A stretch of DNA of 64,000 nucleotides from Agrypnia vestita (GCA_016648135.1 JADDOH010014788.1:1-64000); one strand, 5' to 3'. Counted from the first letter of the stretch, positions 45,665 to 56,454 are shown. Notes: generated by a model from the sequence alone, not told the origin. Numbers and translations: made by a program.

Positions 45665-45925
45665 CTTGTGGGCAAGGTCAGACATAACCAGCTCCAAATA
45701 AACATTGAGGAATTCCGAGATGAAAACACTGAGGATGATAGCTGGCAAGACTTGTATGATGGAGTAAATAGCGAAGGAGGAACTGGTATGGTCATATTCA
45801 CAGAATGGACAGCACCAGACTCCCTCATATCGCACTACATAGTTGGCCTCACGGAACCCGCCCTCGCGGAAAACCTGTCAAAAGCTGAAAGGAGAGCTGG
45901 AAGACCAGACAGGTCTATTTAAACG
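45665..45925 (+). pseudogene. LINE reverse-transcriptase relic
   Basis: Frames change repeatedly. RSDITSSK and TLRMIAGKT-like phrases lead into LYDGV, HIHRMDSTRLPH-like and PRGKPVKSWKESWKTRQV-like text. The pattern ALRxIAGxxRxDxVRNxxIR fits the C-terminus of insect LINE proteins. The 84-codon open frame across it is a mixed-frame product. Confidence 0.45.
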
Positions 45926-46033
45926 AAGAAGAAAAAGATTTATATGATAATTCTTCCGCGACCGTACGTTTTTACAAGCCAGCCCCTAAATCTGGAAAAG
46001 CGCGCGTCCTCCCGTGCCGTTTCCGCGACCGTC

Positions 46034-46069
46034 ACCTAGACACACATACACACACACACGCACACACAC

Positions 46070-46124
<55 letters not shown>

Positions 46125-46125
46125 T
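46034..46125. repeat. CA/GT microsatellite
   Basis: Long CA run, interrupted by single GCA, AAA and TATA changes, about 90 bp. The open frames across it are artefacts. Confidence 0.95.
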
Positions 46126-46599
46126 ATATACATACATGCACATGCGCCTGCATCCATACACACATAAATTTGTACATCGAGATACTCTATATGTAAACTA
46201 TTTATCACTACTATGGTTCCTCTCATCATCAGTTATAATTAATAACTAACTTAAACACAGAATTTTACCAATTTATTTGAATAAGGCAGGGGATCGTGTA
46301 GTCGGGGGAGTTTTTTGATAATTTGTTTTTTCTCCTATGATGGAGGTAATTGAAAAGTGGACGCCGAAATGGAGAATATGTCAAGTAACGGGCTAATCAT
46401 AAAATTTATCTGCTTATTAATTATATTGACTTTAGTGTTCATGAAATATATTATTTTTAAGTTATCTAATCTAAGGCACGTAATTTTAATGTTAGAGTAA
46501 AGGAACACATTACATCATGTCTCAATAACAATAACTTTTCTGAATTCTCGAACCACCTTTTAGAAACAGGCCATAAGTTTAAAAAGGAAAACGGTATCG
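46126..46599. other. no recognisable feature
   Basis: No supported feature. Confidence 0.3.
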
Positions 46600-46750
46600 A
46601 TTCTACATGTAAATAATGAAGGCCTTAGTAATGGATAGTTATTTTGCGTCCGTCCTGATGAAGATACAGTAGTGTCGAAACAGGTAGACGTAGATTTACT
46701 AATTAAGTGATTAATACAAAGTTGTTTTATTAAAATTAATAAAAAATTTA
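46600..46750 (+). repeat. Penelope-like repeat with hammerhead
   Basis: Contains CGTCCTGATGAAGATAC and GTAGACGTAGATTTACTAAT. Related to the decayed piece at 59580-59725. Confidence 0.55.
46651..46690 (+). ncRNA. hammerhead ribozyme motif, near-complete core
   Basis: Stem I CGTC (46651-46654) pairs with GACG (46687-46690). CTGATGA is at 46655-46661, then one extra A, stem II GATAC/GTGTC (one G-T wobble) with loop AGTA, and GAAAC 46677-46681. Stem III ACAGGT keeps the A-T and C-G pairs, and the cleavage triplet is GTA (predicted cut after 46686). This is one of the best ribozyme candidates in the window by pairing. The extra A after the core is shared with the other subfamilies here. Confidence 0.65.
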
Positions 46751-47999
46751 TCATACATTTCACGTGCTATCGTTTGCATTATTAATATATTTTTAAATAT
46801 TATAAGTATTATAGGAAATCTTGATTTTAATCACCAGTAACATGTGTATCACTTATAAGGGAAAACATAAATATTATTAGTGAAATTTCTCAACTCAAAA
46901 TTGATTTAATTCACATCAAATTTCTCAGAATCAATTCGATTCATTTTCATTAATAACTCATTTTACTTGAAGTATTTTGAAACAAATATAGAGAGGGTTA
47001 GACAAAGTGTATACAAAATACAAGTAGGGAAGCAAGAAAGATTTAACACCACCACGTAAACACAAACTGTAAGATGTATTCGTATTTGAAGGAGATGACC
47101 ATCGTGTGACATTACTGAAGCGCATTCAAGATTCTTCCATAATATGAAGCGCATTTATTCCTCTTTATCTACGTGAGAAAACGAATATGATATTTGAAAA
47201 ATAAATGTACATATATACACTAAGTATATTATTTAAATTATGATATCGATTTCCATCACTCAGTCGTACAACAAAGGGACTGAGCATTACGTAAATAACT
47301 TTTTTGATCTAATACTATAAACAAGCTCTATTCGAGACGGATTTTGATCTTAACGAGAATATATAACTTACACAAAGGAAACCCAAGACGGGCAAAATTT
47401 TACATCCTATTCAACTCCACCGGAGCATCATTTCCTATTCAAATATCAATACAACAAAGAAAATATACATATCCATATTTGAAATTACACAGAATACCTT
47501 ACTGAGAGTAAAATATTAGTTTAGTAAGAGCCTTTTTGTAGGCTCCTGTAAGCCTAACTGGATACCGTTGTACGTTTGAATTTTTAATGGTATCTAGGTT
47601 ATCTTTAGATTCGTAAGGGTGTTAAGAAATAAGTCTCAGTGTTGCCTCAAACTATTGAGATTTCTTAAGGTTAATTTATTATGTAGAAAAACGTACCATT
47701 ATATTTTTCAACTTTATCAAAGACTCTATGAAGGATAAACTAACATATGAGAATATAGAAAGACAGCGACATCAATGTAAGGATCTTCAATTATTCAGAA
47801 TATGGTGAAGTATTATTATTTTATCTTAACTTATTATTAATTGTGAATACGAAAAAACTAACAAAAAATGGCTGAACTAATTAAATTTTTCAGAATATTT
47901 GTAAACATGAGTTTGTCCAAATTTTTATATGTACGAATATATATATACATGAGTTTGTCCAAATTTTTCAGAACACAGTACTGGATTTTGTTCCCAGGG
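46751..47999. other. AT-rich DNA, nothing recognised
   Basis: No supported gene. The duplicated phrase ATGAGTTTGTCCAAATTTTT occurs at 47909 and 47950. Confidence 0.35.
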
Positions 48000-48470
48000 A
48001 CATCATTAATCAAGATATATTATAGATGTCTCATAGAGACGAAATTATATTTTTATTGGAAAGTACGTATGGAAGTCTTTGGGTGTTAACAGGGCTTACG
48101 ACCTATCGTACGGCTGGCTTAAGTGATCACTTTACACAATGTAAAGTTCGCCATTTCCACCCATGATAGAATACCACATATATCAAATTTTTGGAAGTTG
48201 TATATATATTTAAATTTTACAGCCCATTTCATATGTACATTATGTTCAAATCGAATTTTTTGAATGCAATATCCTTGTAAAATTTAAATATATGTACAGC
48301 ATTCAAAAATTGGTGTAAATGGTGAATTTTACATTGTGTAAAGTGATCACTTTAGTCAGCAGTACGATAAGTCATAAGCCCTATGAACACTTAAAGACTT
48401 CCATACCTACTTAAAATCTAATTAGGTCTCTATGAGACATCTATAATATATCTTCAATTATATTGGTACC
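48000..48470. repeat. foldback (long inverted-repeat) element
   Basis: Left arm: ATATATTATAGATGTCTCAT, AGTACGTATGGAAGTCTTTG, GGGCTTACGACCTATCGTAC, TTAAGTGATCACTTTACACA. The right arm repeats these inverted: TGTGTAAAGTGATCACTTTA, GTACGATAAGTCATAAGCCC, AAAGACTTCCATACCTAC, ATGAGACATCTATAATATAT. About 470 bp without ORF. Confidence 0.75.
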
Positions 48471-49020
48471 TAACAATAACAACGAGAACACGTTGATAAT
48501 TAATATATTAAAATCCTTCATTTGTATATTTTGTTTTAGCTTGTCTAGAATCGTAGTTTTAAATACTTCTAACAGTTTAAAGATGAGTATAAAAATGCAA
48601 TTCAACTTGTATTTCAAATGGTTACGAAACATAAAATAAAACTTTTTATGTTCAAAAAATTGATTACGTTATTCCACTTTAAAAGTTTCGTGTACTATTT
48701 ACGACTCCCTGAATTAAAAAACCAAAAAAGTAATAAAAATTCTGAAAAATGCTTTTTAAATTTTTCATTACGAAAAATACGTTTCCGGCAAAAACCCACC
48801 AAACGAAACATTTCTCATTTACCTCTCAATGAAAGAGAGCGTGCTTGACCTAAAATACGTTTAAACCCCTCAAAACGTTACTGAGGCGCATACTTAATAG
48901 TCTTTGCTAAAGGATGGAGGTGTTTTTGTAAACTGGAAAAGACATTCTGAAAGGTTTTGGTAATAAAAAGTTTTCATTTTTAATAAGTATTTCGAAAAAT
49001 CTCAATTAGAAGGTTATAAT
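48471..49020. other. no recognisable feature
   Basis: No supported feature. Confidence 0.3.
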
Positions 49021-49990
49021 AATGACATAACATTAGTACTTAATAAATGTAAAATAAAATTATTTGCAGACGACGCTTTAATATACATAAAGGATAGTGA
49101 CCTGGAAACAACGATCTACATCATAAATAAAGAAATGGAGGAAATGGCTCCAATTCAACAAACTTAAATTAAATATTTCAAAAACAAAATATATGATAAT
49201 TGGAAGCAAAAATAAACAACCAAATATAATGTGAAACTAGAAAATGAGATATTAGAAATCGTAGACACTATAAAATACCTAGGTGTAATTATAGATTCAA
49301 AACTAACATTTTCAAAAAATACTAAATTTGTGGTGAAGAACATCGCAAAAAAATGTCCTTACTTGGAAGAATAAGAAGACATATAAATAAAAATACAAGT
49401 TTATTAATACACAATACTATGTTTCTCCCGCACATAGATTATTGTTCCCGTATATAATTTATAAGCAACGAAAGAATGCTAAAGAAACTACAAATAGTAC
49501 AAAACAGAGCGATGCGCATAATACTGAAGTGTAATAGGAGAACCAAAATAACAAAAATGTTGAATGCCCTAGGACTGGAAACTGTAAATCAAAGAATAAT
49601 ATATAATGTAATGGTGAAAATATTTAAAATTAAACATGGATTAGTACCCAAATACTTTGATGACAGGATGAATCTGAATAAGGATTTTCATTCCTACAAT
49701 ACAAGAGGAAGCGACAACATAAGACTACCAAAGAAAAAGAAAAACACCTCACAAAATTGTATGATATATAAAGGTATAAAATTGTATGATGTATAAAGAT
49801 ATAAAAATCTTCGATAGCCTGCTAAAGGAAATTCAAAACATGGAGAATATAAGGAGATTTAAACTGAAGTGCAAAAATTTTATTACAAAAACTTTTAAAT
49901 GATTAGATGGAATGCAAAATGTCTCAGTGAAATCATATATTAGCCCACACAACATTATGTGTGGAACTAAATTATTAAGATAAATAAAAT
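49021..49990 (+). pseudogene. LINE reverse transcriptase relic with FADD motif
   Basis: Reads KCKIKLFADDALIYIKDSDL (catalytic FADD near 49060-49080), then IVDTIKYLGVIIDSKLTFSK, an HIDYCS-like segment, LKKLQIVQNRAMRIILKCN, and YNVMVKIFKIKHGLVPKYFD. It ends with FDSLLKEIQNMENIRRFKLK and a TAAATAAAATAAAATAATAA-type tail. Conserved blocks run from the palm catalytic motif through the thumb. Multiple stops and frame changes. Closest in style to jockey/CR1-type LINEs. Confidence 0.85.
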
Positions 49991-50054
49991 AAAATAATAA
50001 GTTTGTAATCAATATTACGTATATAATTTTATCTTTATTTTTAACTATTTAATT

Positions 50055-50275
50055 TGTGGCCTGATTGTCATATAAACATAGTTAGATTAACAAAATGTTA
50101 TTTATGTTAGTATATAACCACTAAAAATGCCTTTTTTGTCTACCGGTTTCGAGACGTAACCCGTCTCTTTGTCAGGACAACCACTACACTAGTATATAAT
50201 TATCACTACACACCACAACCATAGTATTATTTATACACCAACACCTTCACAAAATACTCTTCACTTGCTAAAGGC
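50055..50275 (-). repeat. Penelope-like repeat with hammerhead
   Basis: Has ATTTTTAGTGGTTATATACT, ATTTGTGGCCTGATTGTCAT and CACCACAACCATAGTATTAT shared with the copy at 7735-8055. Confidence 0.55.
50138..50185 (-). ncRNA. hammerhead ribozyme motif with compensating stem I
   Basis: On the - strand: stem I TTGTC pairs with GACAA (5 bp). The 26.8-kb and 40.3-kb copies have GGTC at the same place. The core is CTGACAA (one change from CTGACGA), then GAGAC/GTCTC, GAAAC, ACCGGT and A. The kept stem I pairing despite changed bases supports RNA-level constraint in the family history. Confidence 0.6.
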
Positions 50276-50689
50276 CAACATGCACTAAGTTTTTTATCAA
50301 AAATAATGTAAGAATTTTAGTAGTGGAGAGAGGGAGACGGGAATAGGGGGTGTTGACAAATTATTATTATTTATTTTTTTTATTATTTATTATTTAATAA
50401 ACAATGTCTGTTCTGAAGCAACTACCTGTACAATTTTTTTTTAAGTTTAGACATTAGCAAGACTACATATTAGATATAAAATTTATATATTGCACGTAAG
50501 AAATAAAACACAAACAAAAAAAACATATATTAGAGACTATTCTTAAAGATTGTATATAAGGAGTAAAATTATTCAAACAGAAGCCAACAAAGCGGTTACC
50601 AAATGTAGGCAGACTACAAAATCTTGGGATTTAGCTGATCATTTTAAAACAGAGGACCGTACGAGAAATTTATTTAAGATAAATTATAC
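50276..50689. other. no recognisable feature
   Basis: No supported feature. Confidence 0.3.
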
Positions 50690-50870
50690 ATGTCCATTGA
50701 GACAAAATTATATTATTTTTTATGGGAAAGTAGGTATGGAAGTCTTTGGGTATTAAGTAATAATGAATTATTAATATTGTATAAATATTATATAAAATAT
50801 AATTTCATCTCTATGAGACATCTATAATATATCTTGATTAATGATGTCCCCTGGGATAAAAATCCAGTAC
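50690..50870. repeat. foldback-family arms
   Basis: TTATGGGAAAGTAGGTATGG, then ATTTCATCTCTATGAGACAT and CTATAATATATCTTGATTAA. A shortened inverted copy of the 48000-48470 element. Confidence 0.5.
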
Positions 50871-51045
50871 GGTGTTCATTGAAAATTTTGGACAAAATCA
50901 AAATGTTCTGAAATTTATTTTATTATTAATTAGAAGAATGATGTTTCTACGGCTTTACGAATATAAAAATATTAATAATATTATGGCTGACCATAATATT
51001 ATTAATATTATTAATCTGAATTAAATTAATAGTGTAACGAGGCTA

Positions 51046-51638
51046 ATAAGAATCACGCACTCGTGTCAAGTGACAGTTGTTTAAAATGATCACAAAACTA
51101 CCGAAGATTCCATAACGGCCTAGCATAATCTACGACTTCCGAGAAACATCTACAAAAGTCTGTAAACCGCGAGGAAGTTCTCGTAAATACTGGAAACGCC
51201 TGGAAGGCTCGATATTAGCCAATATAAACAGGACCGTGCGGGGAGTAAGAGTGAGTTATTGTTGTTGACAGCGGCATGGAAGCCAAGCGAACATAGCCGC
51301 GAGTTACGGAGGCCAGGCTCGTCAGGCTGGCCAAGCGAGCGTAATTCGACAGCGATATTCTGGAAAGTACTTACGTAGCGAAATAAACCGAAGCGAAATT
51401 AATAAGTGCGGAAATTGGATGGATTATTCTAGTGAATTGTGAATAAAATGTTAAAGCGATTATTAAGTATCTATTTACGAGTGATAAATTTGCAAAATAG
51501 TTTAATTTAAGGAAAAGCGTTACATTTAATGGTGTTAAGTGACTCTGTACGATCGATTAATTGATTAATCAGTAATTAATAAATCCTGTATTAAATTCCA
51601 GCATTTTCATTAATTCCTCCTACAGCCAAAACACGTGA
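51046..51638 (+). repeat. LTR-like copy (TGTC...TGACA family)
   Basis: Begins near TGTCAAGTGACAGTTG and ends AACACGTGACA. Has GATTATTAAGTATC, ACGAGTGATAAATTTGCAAA and TTAAATTCCAGCATTTTC in the same order as the 18332 copy. About 590 bp, the longest member. No duplication was identified. Confidence 0.45.
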
Positions 51639-52034
51639 CAATATAAAGAGTGCTGAACTGATTTTATCATAATAACCGTAAATCAAGCATCTAAACTGAG
51701 ATATTTTAATATCTGATTTGAACATAAAAATTCTATCTACGTGATTGACTATCTCTGAACTGGAAACTGCTACATCGTCGGCTGTCGAAACCTTCTAACA
51801 TAAATAATTTTCATTTTCCATTTGGAACAATTCGACATAAAACTTTATTCTTACGAAAACATACTAAGATTTGAATTATGGCATCCGTTTGATATCGAAA
51901 AACAACTTAAAAACTTTTTATATCCAGAAAAGAGTGTCTGAAAATAAATCAGTGCCGTAGAGCAGCAATGGAATAACAAATATATCAGAGAGCCTTTTTA
52001 ACGTATCGACAAATAAGGTTATGTGCTCGTAGAT
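51639..52034. other. no recognisable feature
   Basis: No supported feature. Confidence 0.3.
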
Positions 52035-52250
52035 TAAAAGGTATATATTTTAAATATTTAAAGCATTAACTTTGTGGTCAGGCATTTTAATAACATGTTT
52101 TTTATGCTAGTATAAAACCACTTACGGAGATTTTTAGTCTACCGATTTCAAGAAGTCCCCTTTCTGACGAAGAAACGGGTACATCTCGAAACCAGTAGAC
52201 TAAAAATCTCCGTAAGTGGTTATATCCTAACATAACTAAAATTTCTTAAA
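52035..52250 (+). repeat. Penelope-like repeat with decayed hammerhead
   Basis: Opposed arms around TTTTTAGTCTACCGATTTC and GAAACCAGTAGACTAAAAATC, with outer CACTTACGGAG / CTCCGTAAGTG. The + arm core is CTGACGA (52164-52170), AGAAAC/ATCTC, GAAAC, ACCAGT, A. Stem II and III have lost pairs. Confidence 0.5.
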
Positions 52251-52654
52251 AGAATAATTTTGTAGTTGAAAAAGAAGATGTTCTTCGATTTATTTTTAAC
52301 TGTGATTTTAAAAAAATTTCAAGAATCGAATGTTATTTAAGAAGTTCTTTGCTACATGATAAGTGTTGTCACGATATTCTAATACAACTGGAATGGAACT
52401 ACATACAATCGAAGTCTTCCAAACAATCTAGCAGAATTAAAAGAATTAGAATTCAAACAAAAATACCAGAAAATTGCGAATAAACGTTTTCTATAAAAGT
52501 CAGCGACGCCATAACTGCAATTCAGTTTATTGTGACAGTTCTGCGATTCCACAGAAATTGGGTGATCAGTTTTTTTTAAATAGAACACAGAATATGTGTC
52601 ACATAAATGTTCTTACTATTTTTATATTAAGCTTAACGCTTGTGCTATGAAAAT
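52251..52654. other. no recognisable feature
   Basis: No supported feature. Confidence 0.3.
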
Positions 52655-52745
52655 AGGACTAACTTGCTGGACTAGAGAGAGGTTCAAACCCGCGACCTTT
52701 GGATCACGAGGCGAGAGTCCTAACCACGAGACCAACAAAAAACTC
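52655..52745 (-). repeat. tRNA-derived sequence
   Basis: On the - strand TTGGTCTCGTGGTTAGGACT resembles a tRNA D-arm with A box. GGTCGCGGGTTTGAACCTCT resembles a T-arm with B box. T-stem and acceptor pairing are poor, so this is a tRNA pseudogene or SINE head, not a working tRNA. Confidence 0.5.
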
Positions 52746-52799
52746 TACTAGTGGGCGCATTGACCAGCTACAAATTAGGAAAGTACCTACCGGCGTGCG

Positions 52800-52943
52800 A
52801 GAAGTGTTCGATAGCAATCAGAGCAATACAATCGACGATATTTAGAATTTCCAAACACAGGCTTCGAATGGCTTTTGTGTTAAATAAAAACTTCGTTAAT
52901 TTTTCGTAGTTCATTTATCTACAATCGTCGCGATCCTGTGACA
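52800..52943 (+). repeat. LTR-like 3' end fragment
   Basis: Ends CGCGATCCTGTGACA, similar to the fragment at 9095-9164. A segment at 53038-53226 downstream has a 62-codon open frame of unknown nature. Confidence 0.3.
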
Positions 52944-53784
52944 GTTTAGGTTTTAAAGTACATATGTTGATTTTATATATCAATAAATTATTTCCTTAGA
53001 TTCCGTTCGTCTCAGCCCCGGGAGAAGAGACTGATCAATGTCTAAATCAATCTCAAATCTCTTCCCGGATCCTAGCTGGGATTCACCAAATCGGCAATTC
53101 GGAAATAAAATACACGAGATACTCCACCTTTGCGACGATGATTTTAATCTTCTGAATGTTTTGTCGTTCGAAATAAAGATTAAAACACGAAATGTAATTT
53201 ATAAGTTAAGCGACAAAAAGGAATAAAAATATTAAAAAACAAGGCACAAAGCTACGTACATATTACTGCTTTGAAAAATATTACGAAAAATAACTAAAAA
53301 ATGGTGCCCCTTTTCTCAAAATCTTCTCTTTTTAATTCACTTATTGATATTTATTTTTGCAAAACAAAATATTAAATTACTAATTTCATGGGTGTTCCAA
53401 ATATTTCTCCATTCAAATTTTTCAATATTTTCTTACTCGCATAAAATGATTAAGAAAACACTAAGTAGGTACATAATATAAAAACAGTTCCAATTTCGAA
53501 GACATTTTCATTATACTGCATTGCCAAATTATTTGATAATTATTTTGGAGGAAACAGATTCATTAAAAGTACAACATAATAACAATGAAAGTACAACATA
53601 ATAACAATAAAAGTACAACATATGACAATATAATAATATGTTATAACGTAAAAAGCTCTAGGGCAGTGTAATGAGGACTGTGATTTTCGAGAATTTGACC
53701 ACCCTCTTGACTTTAATCCTCCCTTTTTTCCCCCTTTCTCTATCAATCTACCTGACTGATCTTCACAAGAGAAAGAAGTGTTTG
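52944..53784. other. unclassified; small unidentified open frames
   Basis: A good acceptor (ATTTCCTTAG) at about 53001 is followed by two overlapping open frames in GC-balanced DNA (52 codons, and 53038-53226, 62 codons) with no donor. Neither is recognised. They may be a terminal exon, retroelement leader or chance. Confidence 0.2.
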
Positions 53785-54200
53785 TTACTCCCTTTATATT
53801 AACACGTGGCGTCTGCTTGCTTGACGGAAAAACTTTGGATCGATTTTTAACCCTTTTCCCGTGATCCAACCGAGCTGAAACTTTGCAAGCAAACTCGTGG
53901 CGACGATCAAGAAGATATATCAAATTTGCGTTAAGAAAAATTAATACATTTTTGGATTTTTCAAATTTTTAATTGTTTTTCCATACAACTTACTAAGTTG
54001 TATTAAAATATTTCAACGTGTCTGGTAGACACGGAACCTGACTTTAGTATAATTTTGGATTTTTGGAAATTTTTTATTACTCCCTTTCGTAGCGTCGCTC
54101 GACCGAAGCCCAACGCGTAGGTTAAGCGCCAAACCAGTTTCCACTAGTAAATGAGAAAGGGAGTATAGTAAAAACTTGGTTTTTATTGGTTACTTTTTTT
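53785..54200 (+). repeat. dispersed repeat R1, longest + copy
   Basis: Runs from TACTCCCTTTATATTAACAC through CCCGTGATCCAACCGAGCTG, the AACTTACTAAGTT palindrome, a GTGTCTGGTAGACACGG segment, GCCCAACGCGTAGGTTAAGC and GAGAAAGGGAGTATAG. The outer ACTCCCTTT and AAAGGGAGT are inverted. Confidence 0.65.
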
Positions 54201-54654
54201 CTTTTTTCACTTGACCGATCCGACGAGTGAGAAATTCTCCTCTACAATATTTTTCTCGTGTGTTCACGCGACCATTCAGGCGCTATAAATGCTTACCACG
54301 AAGGTAAGACTTTATGCGAAGGCATAAATTTTATGCACTGAAATTTTCCAGACAGAATCTTCGCTTCTTGCAGGCCAAGCCGCTGACGAATCGATTCGGT
54401 AAATTCGAACTGTAAATCGTGGTACTTATTACTGCGCTAGGACGTGGCAATACTCATTCTGCAATCCTACCTGAACTTATCGCAGCCGGAGCTTATTGTA
54501 ATTCACACTTTTGCATTTTCTCTGCAAGTAATTATAATTCGTGGCTTGGTTTGTAATCCTTAATTAGATAAATAAAAATATTAAAGGAAACACATTATTT
54601 TTGTGATGTTGCAATTTCAGAACAAAGTTCTGTGAATTATTAAACAATTTTTAT
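54201..54654. other. single-copy-looking DNA, nothing recognised
   Basis: GC-balanced patch without splice-bounded frames. Confidence 0.3.
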
Positions 54655-54865
54655 TAATCAATTAGAAAAGACATACAGAAAAAATCAAATTAACGAAAAA
54701 ATATTTTAACTGTCACCGGGACTCGAACGACGGACTTCCAATTCTATCCGGGAATGGCGCGTTATTTCGCGATGACAGTCTGGTTAGTTAACGAAAAATT
54801 TTCGACCTTATATTTAGTCTCTTTTTAATTGATCAACATTTTTATTCCATTTTTAAAGCAATCCA
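54655..54865 (-). repeat. short element with tRNA-like core, copy 2
   Basis: Aligns with 25775-25975: AGAAAAGACATACAGAAAAA, TTAACGAAAAAATATTTTAA, the core with CCGGGACTCGAACGACGGAC, then AGTTAACGAAAAATTTTCGAC and TTTTTAAAGCAATCCACTTT. The core A-box side is shortened. Confidence 0.55.
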
Positions 54866-54974
54866 CTTTTTATAATGCAATACTCATGAATATTTTCGCG
54901 TATCTACCGCTAGAGGAAGCCAGAAATTTAAATTGCATTTTAATTTATGGAAACATTTGATACAACACATATAT

Positions 54975-55110
54975 ATTAAAGGAAGCACATTATTTCCGGA
55001 TAGAATTGGAGATCCGTGGTACGACAGTTAAAATATTTGACAGTTAAAATATTTTTTCGTTAATTTGATATTTTCTGTATCTCTTTTCTAATTGATTAAT
55101 AAAAATTGTT
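54975..55110 (+). repeat. fragment of the same element, opposite orientation
   Basis: TTCCGGATAGAATTGGAGAT, CGTTAATTTGATATTTTCTG and TTTCTAATTGATTAATAAAA are inverted relative to 54655-54865. The two lie 110 bp apart as an inverted pair. Confidence 0.5.
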
Positions 55111-55169
55111 TAGATAAATAAAAGATTTAATTAGATAATTAAATAGATAAAAGAAATTATTTTTATATA

Positions 55170-56454
55170 TTAGGTCTTTACATATGAAATTGAGGTTTAG
55201 TATGGGAGGAACATAAAGCCGATTTTTTTTATTATAATATATTTATTTAATCAAAGTATGTACCATTGCTATCTATGCACTTTTGCCATCTCATAGGTAG
55301 TTCATCGATCCCTTTACTAAAAAAACCATTCGGACGGGAATCAATAAAATCTTTGAAGGCGGTTTGAACTGCCCCATCGGAGTTGAATTTTTTCCTTTGC
55401 AAGAAGTTATCCAAATTTCGAAAAAAATGGTAATCTGTTGGGGCAAGGTCCGGAGAGTACGGTGGATGTCTTAGACATTCCAATTGAAGCTCCTCTAATT
55501 TGGTAGCCGTCTGTTGTGCAGTGTGTGGTCTAGCGTTATCATGAAGCAGCAGTGGCCTAGAGCGATTAACCAGCCTCGGTTGTTTAGCAGCTAGCTTTTC
55601 CATCATGGTTTGCAGTTGCTGACAATAGACATCTGCCGTAATCGTCTGGCCAGATTTAAGAAAGCTGTAGTGAACGACACCAGCACTAGTCCACCAAACG
55701 CTCACAAGTAACTTTTTTGGAGTCAATTTTCGCTTTGGGCATGGTTTGGCTGGTTCAGCAGGGTTCAGCCATTGCGATAAGCGCTTCCGATTATCGTACA
55801 GGATCCACTTTTCATCACAGGTAATGATTCGATTTAAAATCCCTTCATTATTGTGCCGGTTGAATAATGCAACGCAGCAGTCCACGCGCGTTTGTTGATT
55901 TGCTTCACTCAATTCGTGAGGTACCCACCTTTCAAGCTTTTTCACCTTACCAATTTGCTTCAAGTGGATTAAAACAGTTTTATCACTAACACCGCAGCCT
56001 GCAGCTAACTCGGATGGGGTTTGCGATGGATCCGCTTCCACAATAGCCTTCAATTCTTCATTATCAACTTTGGTCTCCGGCCGTCCACGGGGCTTGTTCA
56101 GCAGGTCGAAATTTCCAGAACGAAAATGTTGGAACCAAAAACGCACTGTTTTTTCTTTTGCGGCACCGTCGCCATACACATCATTAATCCTTCGACCCGT
56201 TTCTGCAGCACTGGTGCCACGGTGGAACTCGTACTCGTAAATAACGCGATATTTCAAGTTTTTCATTTTGTAAACTGAGTGACGCAAAGAAAAAAACAAT
56301 TGAGGGAAAAAAAAATGAATTATAATTTTCAAAACACAAATACATGAGTAAATAGCTGTATAAATTTGGATTTGGAATTCCTAACCAAAGAGAAGATATT
56401 TGAGATCAAATTTGCCAGTACGGCAAAACGCTAATTTCATATGTAAGGACCTAA
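55170..56454 (-). mobile_element. mariner element, copy B, complete
   Basis: A 1285-bp element between TA (55168-55169) and TA (56455-56456). The two ends begin TTAGGTCTTTACATATGAAA and TTAGGTCCTTACATATGAAA. Over the 27-bp repeat they differ at four positions, so the ends have diverged more than those of copy A. Exactly the same length as copy A, opposite orientation, about 46 kb away. Confidence 0.95.
55247..56266 (-). CDS. mariner transposase, copy B (339 aa)
   Basis: Same product as copy A, with the start at 56266. An in-frame upstream ATG at 56332 adds 22 residues that are not part of the family. Uninterrupted, with D151, D243, D278, WVPHEL and YSPDLAP all intact. Differences from copy A are K10Y, A24G, N39K, R47H, Q56L, T84P, L135F, S163L, K301Q, Y316F, K322E and I333S. 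Several are charge changes in the DNA-binding half, so function may be altered even though the frame is open. Confidence 0.93.
   Translation of the reverse strand: MKNLKYRVIYEYEFHRGTSAAETGRRINDVYGDGAAKEKTVRFWFQHFRSGNFDLLNKPRGRPETKVDNEELKAIVEADPSQTPSELAAGCGVSDKTVLIHLKQIGKVKKLERWVPHELSEANQQTRVDCCVALFNRHNNEGILNRIITCDEKWILYDNRKRLSQWLNPAEPAKPCPKRKLTPKKLLVSVWWTSAGVVHYSFLKSGQTITADVYCQQLQTMMEKLAAKQPRLVNRSRPLLLHDNARPHTAQQTATKLEELQLECLRHPPYSPDLAPTDYHFFRNLDNFLQRKKFNSDGAVQTAFKDFIDSRPNGFFSKGIDELPMRWQKCIDSNGTYFD

Noticed and set aside
46014..46229. Open frames rich in His/Thr or Cys/Val
   Set aside because: They are translations of the CA/GT microsatellite, not genes.
52655..52745. Working tRNA gene on the - strand
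   Set aside because: T-stem and acceptor do not pair well, so it is treated as tRNA-derived.
33298..54200. R1 repeat as a protein-coding element
   Set aside because: Open frames over the copies are not conserved between copies.
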